Translations under genes and position numbers: made by a program | NCBI GenBank assembly: GCA_037974965.1 | Contig: JBBPFI010000004.1 | Coordinates: 1,302,001-1,366,000, forward strand | Source: Dacryopinax spathularia | Taxonomy: Eukaryota; Basidiomycota; Dacrymycetes; Dacrymycetales; Dacrymycetaceae | DNA length: 64,000 nucleotides | Direction of reading: 5' to 3' | In this document: one piece after another, positions 32,319 through 47,147 of the stretch | Layout of the letters: every line of letters starts with the position of its first letter | How positions within the stretch are numbered: the first letter of the stretch is position 1 | Notes under the pieces: generated by a model | Database searches by the model: none | The model's input: only the letters and a program-made list of their open reading frames with translations | What the model was told of the DNA's origin: nothing

Positions 32319-34055
32319 ATGGCAGTCTTGACACAACATGCTACATTGCCCGCGCTCGCACCGGTCGCGCCAATGCACCGCATGATGATGGGCAGGTCGT
32401 CCATGACCCCCGTCACTGCTAAGCCAGAGGGAGACATCTCCTCAGTCTTCGCTTCGTTGTCCGCTCAGGCCGTCGAGCTTCCAGAGCGGTTCGCGACGCT
32501 CAAGGAAGAGATCCTGGGCGCCGACGCTGAGCAGAGACGCAAGATTGAGGCCAGCTGGCAGAGGCTTATCTCATCGCTCGAGACGGAGTTGAACGAGATC
32601 GTTAAGCGAGGCAGTGAGGTAAGGCATATGGACGAATCGAAGCCAGCATTAGGGGACTGACCACGGAATTCCCAGGTCATCCCTGTTCTTGACTTTTCCC
32701 AGATCTCCAGCGTGTCGGACAGCACACGGGAGGAGATCCGGAAACGAGGCTCTTGCGTGATAAAGAACGTCGTCCCCAAACAACAGGCCTTGGAATGGAA
32801 GGACAGGCTCCGCGCCTATATCAAGGCGAATCCGTCCACAAAAGGTATGTCTTTTTACGTTATTCATTGCCATATCAAGCCTAACATCTGCCAGCTTTCC
32901 CTCCGAATGACCCGCAAGTGTATGAGTTGTATTGGTCGAGCAGCCAAATGGAGGCTCGCGCTCATCCCAATCTCCTTCGAGCGCAGCAATTCCTGATGAG
33001 GTTGTGGGATGACGACACCGACCGATCCAACCCTGCCGAGGCCATCAGCCTTGATCACAGCGCGACGTACTGTGACCGACTCCGGATTCGTCAACCCGGC
33101 GATAAGACGTTCTCCCTTGGCCCGCACGTCGACGGCGGCGGGGTCGAACGCTGGGAGGACTTCGAGTATCGTAGTCTGTACGGGCCGATCTGGAAGGGCG
33201 AGTGGGAGAAGTACAACCCGTACTCCGTCCGAGGTCGATTACGCGCCAACATGGACCTTTATAACGGTGCTGGCGCCTGCTCCATGTTCCGAATGTTCCA
33301 GGGCTGGGTAAGTTCTAGCATATAGTCCGTGCATCTGGCACCCGCTGATCCCTGCGCAGTTGAGCATGTCAACCGCGGGCGCGAACGAAGGCACGCTTCT
33401 GGTCATGCCTCTGCTCCGGCAGGCCACCGCCTATCTTCTGCTTCGGCCATTTTTCGGCCCGCCTCCCGGCACTCCTACTCCGGCAAAAGGCGAACTCTCC
33501 ACCGATTATCTCCGTTCCTTCCGCCTTCTCCCAAAACAGACATCTATCCTCCATGGTGCCACGCCCGGCATGGCACAAGAGCTCAACGACCTTCTTCACC
33601 CCCATTTACGGCTATCCGAGGCCATGACGCATATGCCAAGGGTCGAGCCCGGCGACTATGTGGCATGGCACTGCGATACCATCCATGCAGTCGACCCTGA
33701 ACACAAGGGCAAGACCGACAGCAGCGTGTTGTACATCCCGACCACGCCCTTGTGCTTGCGTAATATCGAGTACCTCGCGGCGCAGGCAGAAACTTACCAG
33801 AGCGGTACGTTGCCAGCAAGCCTTATCACGTATGATCCCAGCCTGACGTGAATATTAGGAACTCCGCCCCCGGACTTCCCAGGGGGACTGGGCGAGTCCC
33901 TGCACATCGGACGCGGCTCCATCGCCGACGCCGAGCGGATCGGCGGTATCGAAGCTGTCCGGGCCATGGGACTAGCCACGCTCGAACCGCTCGAAGCCTC
34001 CGACGAGAGGACAAAAGCCCTCTATGAGACGGCAAACGATATCCTGGGGTTGTAG
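32319..34055 (+). CDS. DUF1479 family protein, probable Fe(II)/2-oxoglutarate dioxygenase
   Basis: Five exons (32319-32618, 32676-32844, 32895-33307, 33360-33804, 33859-34055) give 507 aa. Family features include RGSCVIKNVVPKQQALEW, VYELYWSSSQMEARAHPN, the His-x-Asp of LGPHVDGGGVERW (about His234 and Asp236) and a later His in AWHCDTIHAV (about 400), a plausible facial-triad iron site of the double-stranded beta-helix fold. Homologues occur in bacteria (YbiU type) and many fungi; the substrate is not established. The ATG at 32319 was preferred over 32259, which lies only about 15 bp after the TATA box. No signal peptide is seen, so the protein is presumably cytosolic. Confidence 0.88.
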
Positions 34056-34676
34056 GGTTGTGAGGGGCACGTTGACGCCCGGGTGGATTTAGGGTTTGCC
34101 GTCTTATAGCGTGTTGCTTCTGCTCTATTCCCTTTCATAGGAACGCTCGCGTTGTAGTCGGGTGAATGTTGTAGCATTTATGCATATTTGAAATACCAAT
34201 CATTACTCCCCTTTTACGAGTCCGTCCACGCGCGTTAGTAACGCGCCGTGCAATCCGAAGGCCGCCGGTATTGTTTACCCAGCACAAAGCCTGCAATTCA
34301 GGGCTGGCTTCTGGCTGTCGGTACCGCGGGAACATAGGATGGCAAATGAACGTTTCTGCCAGCTAGATGCAGAAGAGAAGTAGCCTATTTCAAGAGGTTT
34401 CAACTGAGCTTCAAGTTGGAAGGATTCTCTGGAGCCACAGCATAAGGGAAGCTGTTCATACGGGAGCGTGATGACGTCTCGACCGCTTCTTCCCGGACCC
34501 TGATGCCCACCGTCCGTCCGTCCGTCACGTTCCCCTCTGCACCCGGCTGCCAAGCGGCCTTCTCCTCTTTGCCTGCCCTCTCACCGTTCACACGCCTTCA
34601 TCCGTCCAGCAGCAGGTCTCCTACGTTTACGAACAACCGACGCACTCTTACGCCCTTGTTACGAGTTGAAGATAGG
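34056..34676. other. Intergenic: CHO1 promoter
   Basis: About 620 bp between two genes on the + strand. Contains CCGTCCGTCCGTCCGTC at about 34509-34525. No gene seen. Confidence 0.5.
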
Positions 34677-35543
34677 ATGAGCGACCTTAGGGAGAGAAAG
34701 CAGAATGGCGGTTCGTCGGGGGAGAAGAAGCCGCTCATTGATGAGGGGAAGCTGCATGCTCTGCAGCAGTATCAGGACACAGAAGGCCATTTCACACTTG
34801 TTCGGTGCGCCCACCATACCATACCTCACTCAATCATACTGACACGAGTGATCGCACAGGAACTTCCGCCTAGCCGACCTCGTAACAATAATGAACGGCT
34901 TCTGCGGCTCATTCTCCATCTTCTCTTCCGGCCGGTACCTCCTAACAAGGGACAAATCCTACCTCTATACCGCGCTCGCTTTCCCTCTCGCGGGGATGAT
35001 GTTCGATTTCATGGATGGCAAAGTCGCACGATGGACGAACAGCAGTAGCATGCTCGGGCAGGAGATGGACTCGCTCGCCGATCTCGTGCGTTCTCCTTCT
35101 CCCCATTGTTCATCCTTTGAACCCCGCTCATGCACGTAATGTTTTAATGTTTGTAGGTCTCCTTCGGCGTGGCTCCATCGTTCCTCGCGTTCTGCTGCGG
35201 ATTACGTACGATGCTCGACACGGTCGTGCTCACCCTGTTCACCTGCTGCGGACTCGCCCGTCTCGCTCGGTTCAACGCCACCGTCGCCCTCGTCCCGAAA
35301 GACGAGTCGGGGAAAGCGAAGTACTTCGAAGGGCTTCCGATCCCTAGCACGCTCGCGCTCGTAGGGATGCTGACGTACTGGGTCAGCCAAGGCTGGATCG
35401 CGGGCGAGCAGGGGATCCCGTTTGGAACAGTCATGCTCTGGGGGGAGAAGGGAGGCAGCGGGGAGGTGCATTATGTATGCGCGATCTTTGCCGCTTGGGC
35501 CGCCGCGATGGTCAGCAAGACGCTCAAGGTTCCCAAGCCTTGA
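34677..35543 (+). CDS. CHO1: CDP-diacylglycerol--serine O-phosphatidyltransferase
   Basis: Three exons (34677-34804, 34860-35085, 35157-35543) give 246 aa. The CDP-alcohol phosphotransferase signature is complete: Asp92-x2-Asp95-Gly-x2-Ala-Arg100, then Gly109, Asp113 and Asp117 (FDFMDGKVARW, LGQEMDSLAD). Several hydrophobic segments (LYTALAFPLAGMM, VVLTLFTCCGLA, TLALVGMLTYWVS, CAIFAAWAAAMVS) fit a multi-span ER membrane enzyme. It exchanges CMP of CDP-diacylglycerol for serine to make phosphatidylserine, the precursor for ethanolamine and choline lipids. Fungi and bacteria have this route; animals do not. The N-terminus is hydrophilic and Lys-rich (RERKQNGGSSGEKK). The short length and serine-synthase-like LARFN motif argue against a choline or inositol transferase. 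Confidence 0.93.
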
Positions 35544-35913
35544 GTCGCTCGCTATTGATGTTGATGAATAATGAGTTGACGATGAGTTGATGCGGACTGT
35601 GTTGTGAACGGTTGGCTGAAATCGTAGATGAATCATTTTCCGGATTCCTGCGTTATGCAGGATCATGTAATCGATGCCTCACATCTCCGAATTGTATATA
35701 GCAAACAAGGACGTAATGATTACTCATCTCATGGCCTGATCTTTTCCTGCTCCGAACAGACCGTGAATAACGGTAACTTGTCGGTCGTCCCATTTTTTTG
35801 GAAGCTATTGTCACCTTCTCTGATGATGTTGGCCGATGATGACTTCAATGCACCCTGAACGACGCGTCCTCGACGCGTCCGTCTCTTCCTCACACATTCC
35901 TTACTTGACCACA
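35544..35913. other. Intergenic: NSE1 promoter
   Basis: About 370 bp. No clear core element was recognised. Confidence 0.5.
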
Positions 35914-37122
35914 ATGTCGCGATACACAGACGTCCACCGTCTCTTCCTCCAATCCCTAATCTCACGACGATGTCTCTCCGAGCGTCTAGCGCAAAAGCTC
36001 TACCGCCGAGCATGCGAAATCGTCGCCTGTACGTTTCCTTCCCTTCCCTCCTCCACCTTCCCTCCCCTCCTCTCTCCCAGAGCTAGACTGAGAACGCGCA
36101 TACAGCAGCAGAAAACACCGACCCCTCGCGCGAGCCGTACGAGCAAGCCCTCGAGCAGGTCGCCAATGCCATCAGCCCACTGTCGCTCGAGATCAGAGCT
36201 CTGGTGGATGAGAACTCGAGGGAGAAGATGATCGCTATTGTTAATACGAAGGGGGACGCGATCGCCCAGGTGGCGACGGACTTTTCGCCGAACGAGATCG
36301 CTTATTTCAAGCTTATCGTGCGTCTTTCCTTGTGCACTCCGATAACAAGCACAGGCTGATATTGTGGGCGATGCGAAGGTGGAATGCATAATGCTTGCTC
36401 CCGCCGAGGCGTTCTCTCTGTCGTCTATAGCGGCGATCAAGGAGAGCACGAACTTGCCGTCGAAGATGACCAAAACCGAGGCTGAGGCAACTCTGAACGC
36501 ATTCGTAGCCCGAGGCTGGTTATACAAGAGCAAGTACGTATTTTCGCCACATATATGCGCCTGCCTGAGCTGACGGGCACGACGCAGACGAGGCAGATAC
36601 TCCCTCTCTACCCGCTCCCTCCTGGAGCTCTCCACATACCTCAAGCAGACGTTCGAGGACGAGATCCAAGAATGCACCATATGCATGGAGATCGTCACTA
36701 AAGGCATCGCCTGCTCTACTGCGCGCTGCAAGACACATATGCACACGCACTGTTATGAGAACTATAGGGTTCGGCATCGAGTTTGTCCGGCTTGTGATGC
36801 GTCGTGGGAGACGAAGCGGCCTGTTCCGGTTGGGGAGGACGCGGCTCAGGACGGGCCGGAGCGGCGGCGGGTTAAGAGGCGGCCTGAGCCTGAGGAAGAG
36901 GAAGAAGAGGAGCAAGGGATTGAAGAGGAGGAAATGCAGGCTTCGGAGGAGGAAGTGGATCAGGCGATGATGGACGAGGAAGAGGAAGAGGAAGAGGCGG
37001 AGGAGACGCCGCCGCCTGCTCATCGTCGCAAGAGTCACAATCGCCGGAGAGAGCGGGATAGTAGGGTTAACTCTAGGTTTGTGGATGATGAGGCGGGTTA
37101 TGATGAGGATGAGGATGAGTGA
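35914..37122 (+). CDS. NSE1: Nse1-type RING subunit of the SMC5/6 complex
   Basis: Four exons (35914-36028, 36106-36317, 36355-36533, 36588-37122) give 346 aa. The N-terminus (HRLFLQSLISRRCLSERLAQ) and the winged-helix region (ISPLSLEIRALVDENS, IVGDAKVECIMLAPAEAFSL, LNAFVARGWLYKS) match Nse1. A variant RING follows: Cys198, Cys201, Cys211, Cys216, His221/223, Cys224, Cys235 and Cys238 (ECTICMEIVTKGIAC ... HRVCPACDASW). Nse1 with Nse3 and Nse4 forms the DNA-binding subcomplex of SMC5/6 and has ubiquitin-ligase activity in DNA repair. The last about 100 residues are a Glu/Asp-rich disordered tail ending DEDEDE, longer than in yeast. The 3' end lies about 110 bp from the convergent EF-hand gene. 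Confidence 0.92.
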
Positions 37123-37230
37123 TATGCATTTCCTGTACTATGTGGTGTCTTTGGGTCTGTGATATGTCGTATGTCATCGTTTCGGGTAATGATGTTGAAG
37201 GTATTCGTGATGTTCGCATGTGGGCGTACT

Positions 37231-38026
37231 CTATTCATCCGAAGCTCCGTTGTGCCTGCCCGACGGTTAGATATGGAATCGAGGAGCGAATATGGAACTT
37301 ACGGTTCTCCGCCTGTCGGCTTCTGGTCGACTTTCTCGCTCTCTTCGAGTTCTTCTCGCCGCGTCGGCGCAAGTTCGAGGTTGCGGTCAAATCCATGGCT
37401 CGCCTGCGATGATCAGTATTATGGATGCATGGGTGAAGTACAAACCTACCAGATCTCGCCAAGTCTCCTCCTCATCCATAGACGTCTGCAACTGATAAAT
37501 CTGCAACAACCCGGAAAATCTGCCATTCAATCAGCTCGCGACCTTAAAAGAACACCGCTTCCCTACGTAAGATAACCATCATCATTCGTATCCAAACTAT
37601 CCTTAATCTCCTCCTTCATATCATCCGAAAGCGGCTTCCCGTTCGTATCCTTCGCCCACTGATCCAGGGCTTCATCCGTGATGTACGCATCTTTCGGTAG
37701 CCAATCCAATTCTGGGGGAGGAGGCCGATCAGGGCCAGAAGCGGAGAGCCAGTCTAGCGGTCTGCTTGTGGGTGTGGGGGTGCAGTATTTGCTGAAGATG
37801 AACGCTAGGCATGTTTCGAACTACAGTAAACCGCGAGATGTGTTAGCTTTGGGGGAAGAGCAAGAGTGAGGAGACGGACTTCGGGAGTGAGATCGCCGTC
37901 ATTGTCGAGTAGTTGCACGTTTATGGGACGGCCGTGAGATGTCCCGAATGTGTTTCTGTGACCTTGTTGCGAGCCTGGCTCGGGTGTGTCACCTCGAGTT
38001 GGTGCAAGCTGCGTTATCCGATTCAT
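37231..38026 (-). CDS. Small EF-hand calcium-binding protein
   Basis: Five exons (38026-37880, 37820-37567, 37519-37450, 37403-37303, 37255-37231) give about 198 aa. Two EF-hand-like loops are visible: DNDGDLTPE near 41-49 and DTNDDGYLT near 126-134. The latter is followed by a Miro-like pattern FSGLLQIYQLQT and EETWRDLASHGFDR. A Pro-rich linker separates them. It probably senses Ca2+; no membrane span or GTPase domain is present, so it is not Miro itself. The first donor is GTCCGT, which is weak. The last intron has a perfect GTAAGT and a CTAAC branch; if it is retained the protein ends seven residues earlier at TAA 37299. It diverges from SEC66. Confidence 0.78.
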
Positions 38027-38397
38027 GATGCAGAATTGCCCCGTTGCAAACAGTCAGACAGGCCGAGGGAATGTAAGTCAAGCAGCGGATAGGAGAGAAG
38101 TAGGAAAGCAGTCAGATCTCAGATGTCCCCGGTCTGGCCTTGAGTTACGGTTTGATGCCAGACAAAGAAGACAAGTGCAACCTCCTATCCCGAGAAGATC
38201 AGTTCGGCGATAAATTGCGATGCTGTCGGAAGTCGTGCGACGCGTTGGAACGCATTCACCGCCACGAGCGCCCTTACGACCTGTCTTCTTGCCACGTCCT
38301 TCGGTGCTAACTTCATCAATAGTGCACCGCGCACCATTATTACGCTCGTTGAAAGTCTCTCTCTCCTCCCTTTCTCGCTAGGACTGCTAAGCTCGCC
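38027..38397. other. Divergent promoter, EF-hand gene and SEC66
   Basis: About 370 bp shared promoter. No TATA box recognised. Confidence 0.5.
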
Positions 38398-39186
38398 ATG
38401 GCCTCCATCTATGTCCCTGTAATATATATCGGCTTCCTGGTGCTTGGGATGCTCATCTTCAGCCATTTCTACCGGAAACGACGAGCACGTACGTCCTGAC
38501 ATTCATTGCACTTTAGGATGTCGCTGACAAGGCCGCATATATGTAGAAACCGCTGCTGCCAAATACGAGCCCTGGTTCCCCACCCATCCCGAGCGAGACG
38601 TCTACACCTCCCTCCTCTCCCAAGACCCACCAGCACACGACGCCCTGCTCAAAGCCGCGCTCCTGCAGCGAGCAGCCGCCGACGTTCGCCGGCTCATGCG
38701 TCTCACAGAAGATCGACAAGCCCTGAACAACCTCTTGCAGAAGGGCTCGATCAATGATGATCTGTGGGCGGCGTTCCAGCAGGCGGAGAGGGAGATGCAG
38801 GCGGAGATGGTGGAGGTTGTTAGGGAGGCTGCGACTTTCAAGGAGGGTTGGGATAAGACAATATTCGCTTCTGCGAACGAGATCGTCTTGAATGGGAGGC
38901 ATAAGGAGCAGTATATCAAGGTGCAGAAGTTGCACGAAGCGAAGGGTACGCGCTGAATTTACATGTCACTGCGGCCACGTATTGACGAGTTCTATAGCTG
39001 CTCAGGCTGGTCCAAAGAGCGCAAGTACCGAATCGACGAAGTCGGAGGACGACCTCGTAAAAGTGAAGGCTGAGGACGTAGTGCCGGAGACGGTGAGTTA
39101 CACCGTCCATTCAGCAAATTCGTGCTAACTAAGATGACCAGCCAACGCCAACAAGCGCAAGCAAGAAGTCTAAGAAGAGGAAATGA
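38398..39186 (+). CDS. SEC66: Sec66 (Sec71) subunit of the Sec63 ER translocation complex
   Basis: Four exons (38398-38488, 38547-38945, 38998-39092, 39142-39186) give 209 aa. Residues 5-24 form one membrane span (VPVIYIGFLVLGMLIF) followed by basic RKRR, placing the body in the cytosol. The Sec66 core follows: AKYEPWFPTHPERDVYTSLL, AALLQRAAADVRRLMRL, NLLQKGSINDDLWAAFQQAE, EVVREAATFKEGWDKTIF and NEIVLNGRHKEQY. Length is close to yeast Sec66. With Sec62, Sec63 and Sec72 it assists post-translational import into the ER. The C-terminus is charged and ends KKSKKRK. Confidence 0.93.
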
Positions 39187-39517
39187 GGGTTGTTGGGTGG
39201 ATGGCCGGTGGTTCACTCGCATATGTATTCCATACGCAGATTTCTCTTATAAAGCCTCCTTAATCGATGTGACCTTCCACATCAAGCCGGATCGAGCGTC
39301 GTGATAGACATGATGCAAATCCCATGAATACAGAATTGAGAAACAACTAAACAGAAGTAGCGTGCAAGTAACGACGCCCCCAAGGGGGCGGGATATGGTA
39401 TCACAATCGAGTGTCGACCCAATACGCCCAACTAGCATGCACCAGAGTGTAGCAAATCAGATCAACGCCCCGGACCCCAGGTGCTCTCTCCGCAGGGAGG
39501 GGACAGTGGAAGCCAGA
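39187..39517. other. Short intergenic between convergent 3' ends
   Basis: Between SEC66 and the USP7-type gene. Nothing recognised. Confidence 0.5.
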
Positions 39518-43355
<3,838 letters not shown>

Positions 43356-44720
43356 ACTATCTGACTGCTATGCCAGGCAATGTGTTATTAGTTGCTAAGG
43401 TGATGACCGCATATAGTAGGAGTAGGCGAAAGACGCACCATCTCAGTCTCTCGCAGGGTAAGCAGTTTCTACCGGTTTTTGCGCGGTTGCAGGTTGGTAT
43501 GAATGTGTATCTGTACAGAGCCGGTCGCTCGGTTTTGGTTTCGGTTGTGGTTGATAACAAGCAGTAGCAGTAGTAGTAAGTCGCAGATAATAGGTTGTCG
43601 AGGTTGATAGGCGTGTAGGCTGAGGGAGGGAGGGAGGGAGGGGAAAGAAGGACAGGACGATGACGAGAACAACGGGCTGTCGGCGTCAGTCAGTCCAATC
43701 AGTCCAAGTCCGTGGTTATACTGTTGCTGCTGCTCTCACACTCGCACTGCTCGGTATGGGTATGGACTGCTTGGGCTCTGCTGCATACGCCTTTGAAAGC
43801 GGTGCGGTGCGGGTGGACCGCCACAGCTACGGAGGCTTTTGGTTTAGACTCCGACGGTGTTATAGCGTCCGCACGGTCGGTCGGAAAACGGACCAAGGAT
43901 GACGACGCCCTCTGTTTGTTACTGTGCTTCAAACTAGTGCCTTCTACATGAGTATCTAACGATTACGACGGTCATTATAGTGGATAACAAACAAGCTTGA
44001 CGAAAGATACGCGGGATAGGAGACGACCCGGGAGTCGGAGTTGCCACAACTCGCTGGCAGCTTCCAGAGGCCTTACGCGTAAGGCGTGTCCTTCTTTGCC
44101 CGCTTACGGGAGACACGATGACTCGCTCTTAACACCGACAGGGGGCGGAGATAAGGCGTGCGCCGCCACGAAGAGCGAATATCTCGTGTTTTCGTGTTTT
44201 CGTGCTTTTGAGCACAACCCTCAGCGAAAAAAGTACCAAAAAGATGGCATTATCATCACGCAAGGACATGGTCGAGAACGTGCGCGAGTCGAATAGGTGT
44301 TCCCATCCAAATTGAGTGGTTACGGCTTTCCGGGGCTTGGTTGGAAGTTTTCTGCCGTTCATGCACTTCCTGCGTCTGCCTGATCATTTGCTGTACGGAC
44401 AACGTCCAGGCGATCAGGACCATGTTTGCTTCTTGGATCGACGCTGGGCACACCTCGAGAGTCTGTCGCTCGTTGAGATACCGACGAGCGTGTGCATGTC
44501 CGAGTCCCGTCCAGTACGGCCTTTCTAGCGAGGGTAAGAGACCGCTCGAATGGCGGCGAGGGATCTTACTTGGGGGGAGTGACCGAAAGGAGCATCATCA
44601 ATCTACGCACCCTCAGAGAATGACGATAATGAGGGCGAAATAGAACGTACGTCTTTCGTAGCAGTCCACCGGAGCACGTATACAAAGCGCGCATATATCA
44701 ACCCACGCAATAGTCCATCA
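43356..44720. other. Intergenic, about 1.4 kb
   Basis: USP7 promoter on the left, 3' flank of the methyltransferase on the right. Only short open frames; GCGCGCATATAT at 44688-44699. No gene or RNA recognised. Confidence 0.5.
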
Positions 44721-45698
44721 TCATCCCTCCTCCCCGCCAGTTCCATCAACCGCGACCCCGTCCTTATCCTTAGTACTGCCCCTCTCCCGCCTCAGCTCAA
44801 ACTTCCACACCTCCACCCCCTCCATCCCCTTCCATCCCATCCCACCCCTCTCCACACTCCTCCTAACCTTCCCCCCCTGTACTCTCCTCACACCAAACCC
44901 CCACACCTCCTTGGCCTCCCGCAGAGCTCTGTCAATCAGCGCTGGGTCTCGTCTTTCCAGACAGACGAGGACGGGGCAGGAGGAGCGCTTCCCTGGGTTG
45001 AAGGAGGCGAGTGCGAGGCGGTGCAGGGTGAGGAGGAGGGGGTGGAGGAGGTGGGGCGTGTAGAGCGTGTCGGCTGTTAGGATGAGGTCGTATGGCGCTC
45101 CCCATTCATCCCATTCTCCTTTCCCCCCTGCTTTAGCCTCAGGCTCGAGCTCGAGCTCAGGATCTTCCTGTGCTTGTGCATGGAGGTCGAGGAGCGAGTC
45201 CAAGCTGGTTTCATCTTCCCAGTCCAGCGCCCTCACCTCTACTCTCCCCCACCCCTCCCCAGCATGAAGCATATTACGCTCTATGTTGGGACCGAGGGTG
45301 GTAGAGCATATGAACGCCGTATCGGTCGCTAGCACGTCCCAGCCCATACTTGCTAGTGCTAGTGCTGTCAGGCCCGTGCCTGCACCTAGCTCAATGGCCC
45401 TCTTCCTCCTCCCTTTCCCATCTCCTTTCCCCCCCGCCCGTCCTCCCATAACAGCATCAGCAGACCCCCTCGCTCTGCCGTCCCGGCGCCCATTAGAAGG
45501 TAGGGGGTCGAGGGAGGCTTGTGCGAGAGGAGCGGGAGCGGGAAACTCGGCTGCGATATACAACGCGAGGACTTGTCCGCAGAGCCAGAGAGCTGTGCCG
45601 TTTGACTCGCTTGTCGCGCGCTGGGAGAGGGTGAATGTGTGGGTGTTGAACGGGAGGGAGAGGAGGGGGATGTGTTTCGTTTCGTGGGCTGATATCAT
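44721..45698 (-). CDS. METTL21-type (Methyltransf_16) SAM-dependent methyltransferase
   Basis: A 325-codon frame begins at ATG 45698. The SAM motif AIELGAGTGLTALALAS is followed by DVLATD, the acidic-adenine contact, and then APYDLILTADTLYTPHLL, the conserved post-II motif of the METTL21/EFM protein-lysine methyltransferases. These methylate lysines of chaperones, elongation factors and other proteins; the substrate is unknown here. An Arg/Gly-rich insertion before motif I and a charged tail are unusual. Upstream (45877 to about 45710) another frame reads on as a plausible N-terminus (LLLHRFYRPLPLAFSALP, TTSHRLPSSPP), out of phase by one base across a G5 run at 45707-45711. So either translation starts at 45698 or there is a frameshift or sequence error. 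Codons are extremely GC-biased. Confidence 0.82.
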   Translation of the reverse strand: MISAHETKHIPLLSLPFNTHTFTLSQRATSESNGTALWLCGQVLALYIAAEFPAPAPLAQASLDPLPSNGRRDGRARGSADAVMGGRAGGKGDGKGRRKRAIELGAGTGLTALALASMGWDVLATDTAFICSTTLGPNIERNMLHAGEGWGRVEVRALDWEDETSLDSLLDLHAQAQEDPELELEPEAKAGGKGEWDEWGAPYDLILTADTLYTPHLLHPLLLTLHRLALASFNPGKRSSCPVLVCLERRDPALIDRALREAKEVWGFGVRRVQGGKVRRSVERGGMGWKGMEGVEVWKFELRRERGSTKDKDGVAVDGTGGEEG

Positions 45699-45877
45699 CC
45701 GTTGCTCCCCCGCACCTTCTCCAGAGGTGGGCTTGATGGGAGGCGGTGGGAGGTGGTGGGAAGGGCTGAGAAGGCGAGAGGGAGGGGGCGGTAGAATCTG
45801 TGGAGGAGGAGCGTGTGCGGGGCGAGGTTGTGTGGTTGAGAGGATCTAGGCACGGGTGGAGGACCAGCAGGCGTCAC

Positions 45878-47147
45878 GCACTGCTCGGAGGACGAGAGAA
45901 GAGCAGACGGCTAAAAGCAGCACGCCAATCAAGTCGGCTCAAACTCGCGTTTTCTATGGTGCGTTCACAGTTATCAATCAAACACCTCATAATTCCAACC
46001 CCATTTTTACCGCTTATATCCTCCTCCCCCGCCAGCAGTCCAACCACACCTACGTAGTTCGGATGGCGGTAAAGCCGGGTCGGTGGTGAGAGGCACACGT
46101 ACACGAGTGAGACAACACGCGCCTGCCGCGTTGTCAGAAGCGCGTCCCTTCGTGCGCGTGCCTCGAAGGTGAGCGGGGGCATTTGATAGCGACCGCTTCA
46201 TCACCTCACCACCTCACCTCACTTCACCTCACCCCTCCCATCCAATCCGCCCGGCCCATCCCCTGCTATCCACCCAGCGCCCAAACGAGGGCTACCGACT
46301 ACCCTTCTCCTTCCATCTTTCGGTCAGACGGAAGATAGGCATATTCCCTTAGACTTTCTGAGTGCTTTTTCGATACCTTCTACTTGGGCTTCAGCGCCGA
46401 GGGAACGGGCAAAGAGCGGGAGCAGTGCTGTTACTGAACTGAAGGGTGACGGCAGCATCGTTGGCGCTTCCTGTGTCGGCTTCTCGTCGTCGTCCTCGTC
46501 GTGCTGTTCTGTTCCACGACGACAAGAACCCCACTCCCTCGTTCCAGAGCAAGAAGGAAAGAGAGTGACTTCCCACCGGTTCGACCCGACCTTCTCCGCC
46601 TTACCCTTACTCGTTCCCGTTCTTCTGCGTTCAGCGGCCGCAACCCACGTTTTCGTCCTTCACTTCTCCCTTCTGTCGTCCTTCTTCGCTGCCTGCAAGA
46701 TCAACCCTACAACCCTACAAGCTTGCGGTACCCGTGTCCTACGCTATCCCTCCCTCCACCCGCCTCACCTCGCCAACCTGCGCCCTCGAGGCTCCAACCA
46801 GCGATCGATCGCCCATCCGACCACTGACTGCCTATTTCAACACTCAAAGGGCTGGACCAGCTCACCCTCTGCTCCCACTCATACCCTTTCCTATCCTATC
46901 CCACCCCTACCCTGCTAGCAAGCTAGCTGCGGCACCATACACGCTCACCATCACCAACCATCACCGACCAACTACCTTCAAGCAGCATAACAGCCACGCA
47001 CGAACAGCACGTCATTCACTCGAGTCATACCACCCCATCGCTCGATACCCCCCACCCTTCGCTCATTCATCGATTGAGCCAAAAAGCTCAAGAAGCTGCC
47101 AGAAGCTGAGATTAGCAAGTGCGCTTCTGGTTGAGTGTTGAGAGAGG
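45878..47147. other. Divergent promoter and RhoGEF leader
   Basis: From about 46500 to 47050 the + strand is pyrimidine rich (CCCTACC, CTCAC runs), like a long fungal leader before the RhoGEF ATG. Tandem CACCTCACCTCACTTCACCTCACC at about 46203-46230. No gene seen. Confidence 0.5.

Noticed and set aside
45683-45712. 27-nt intron joining two methyltransferase frames
   Set aside because: It is too short for splicing and the phases do not agree.
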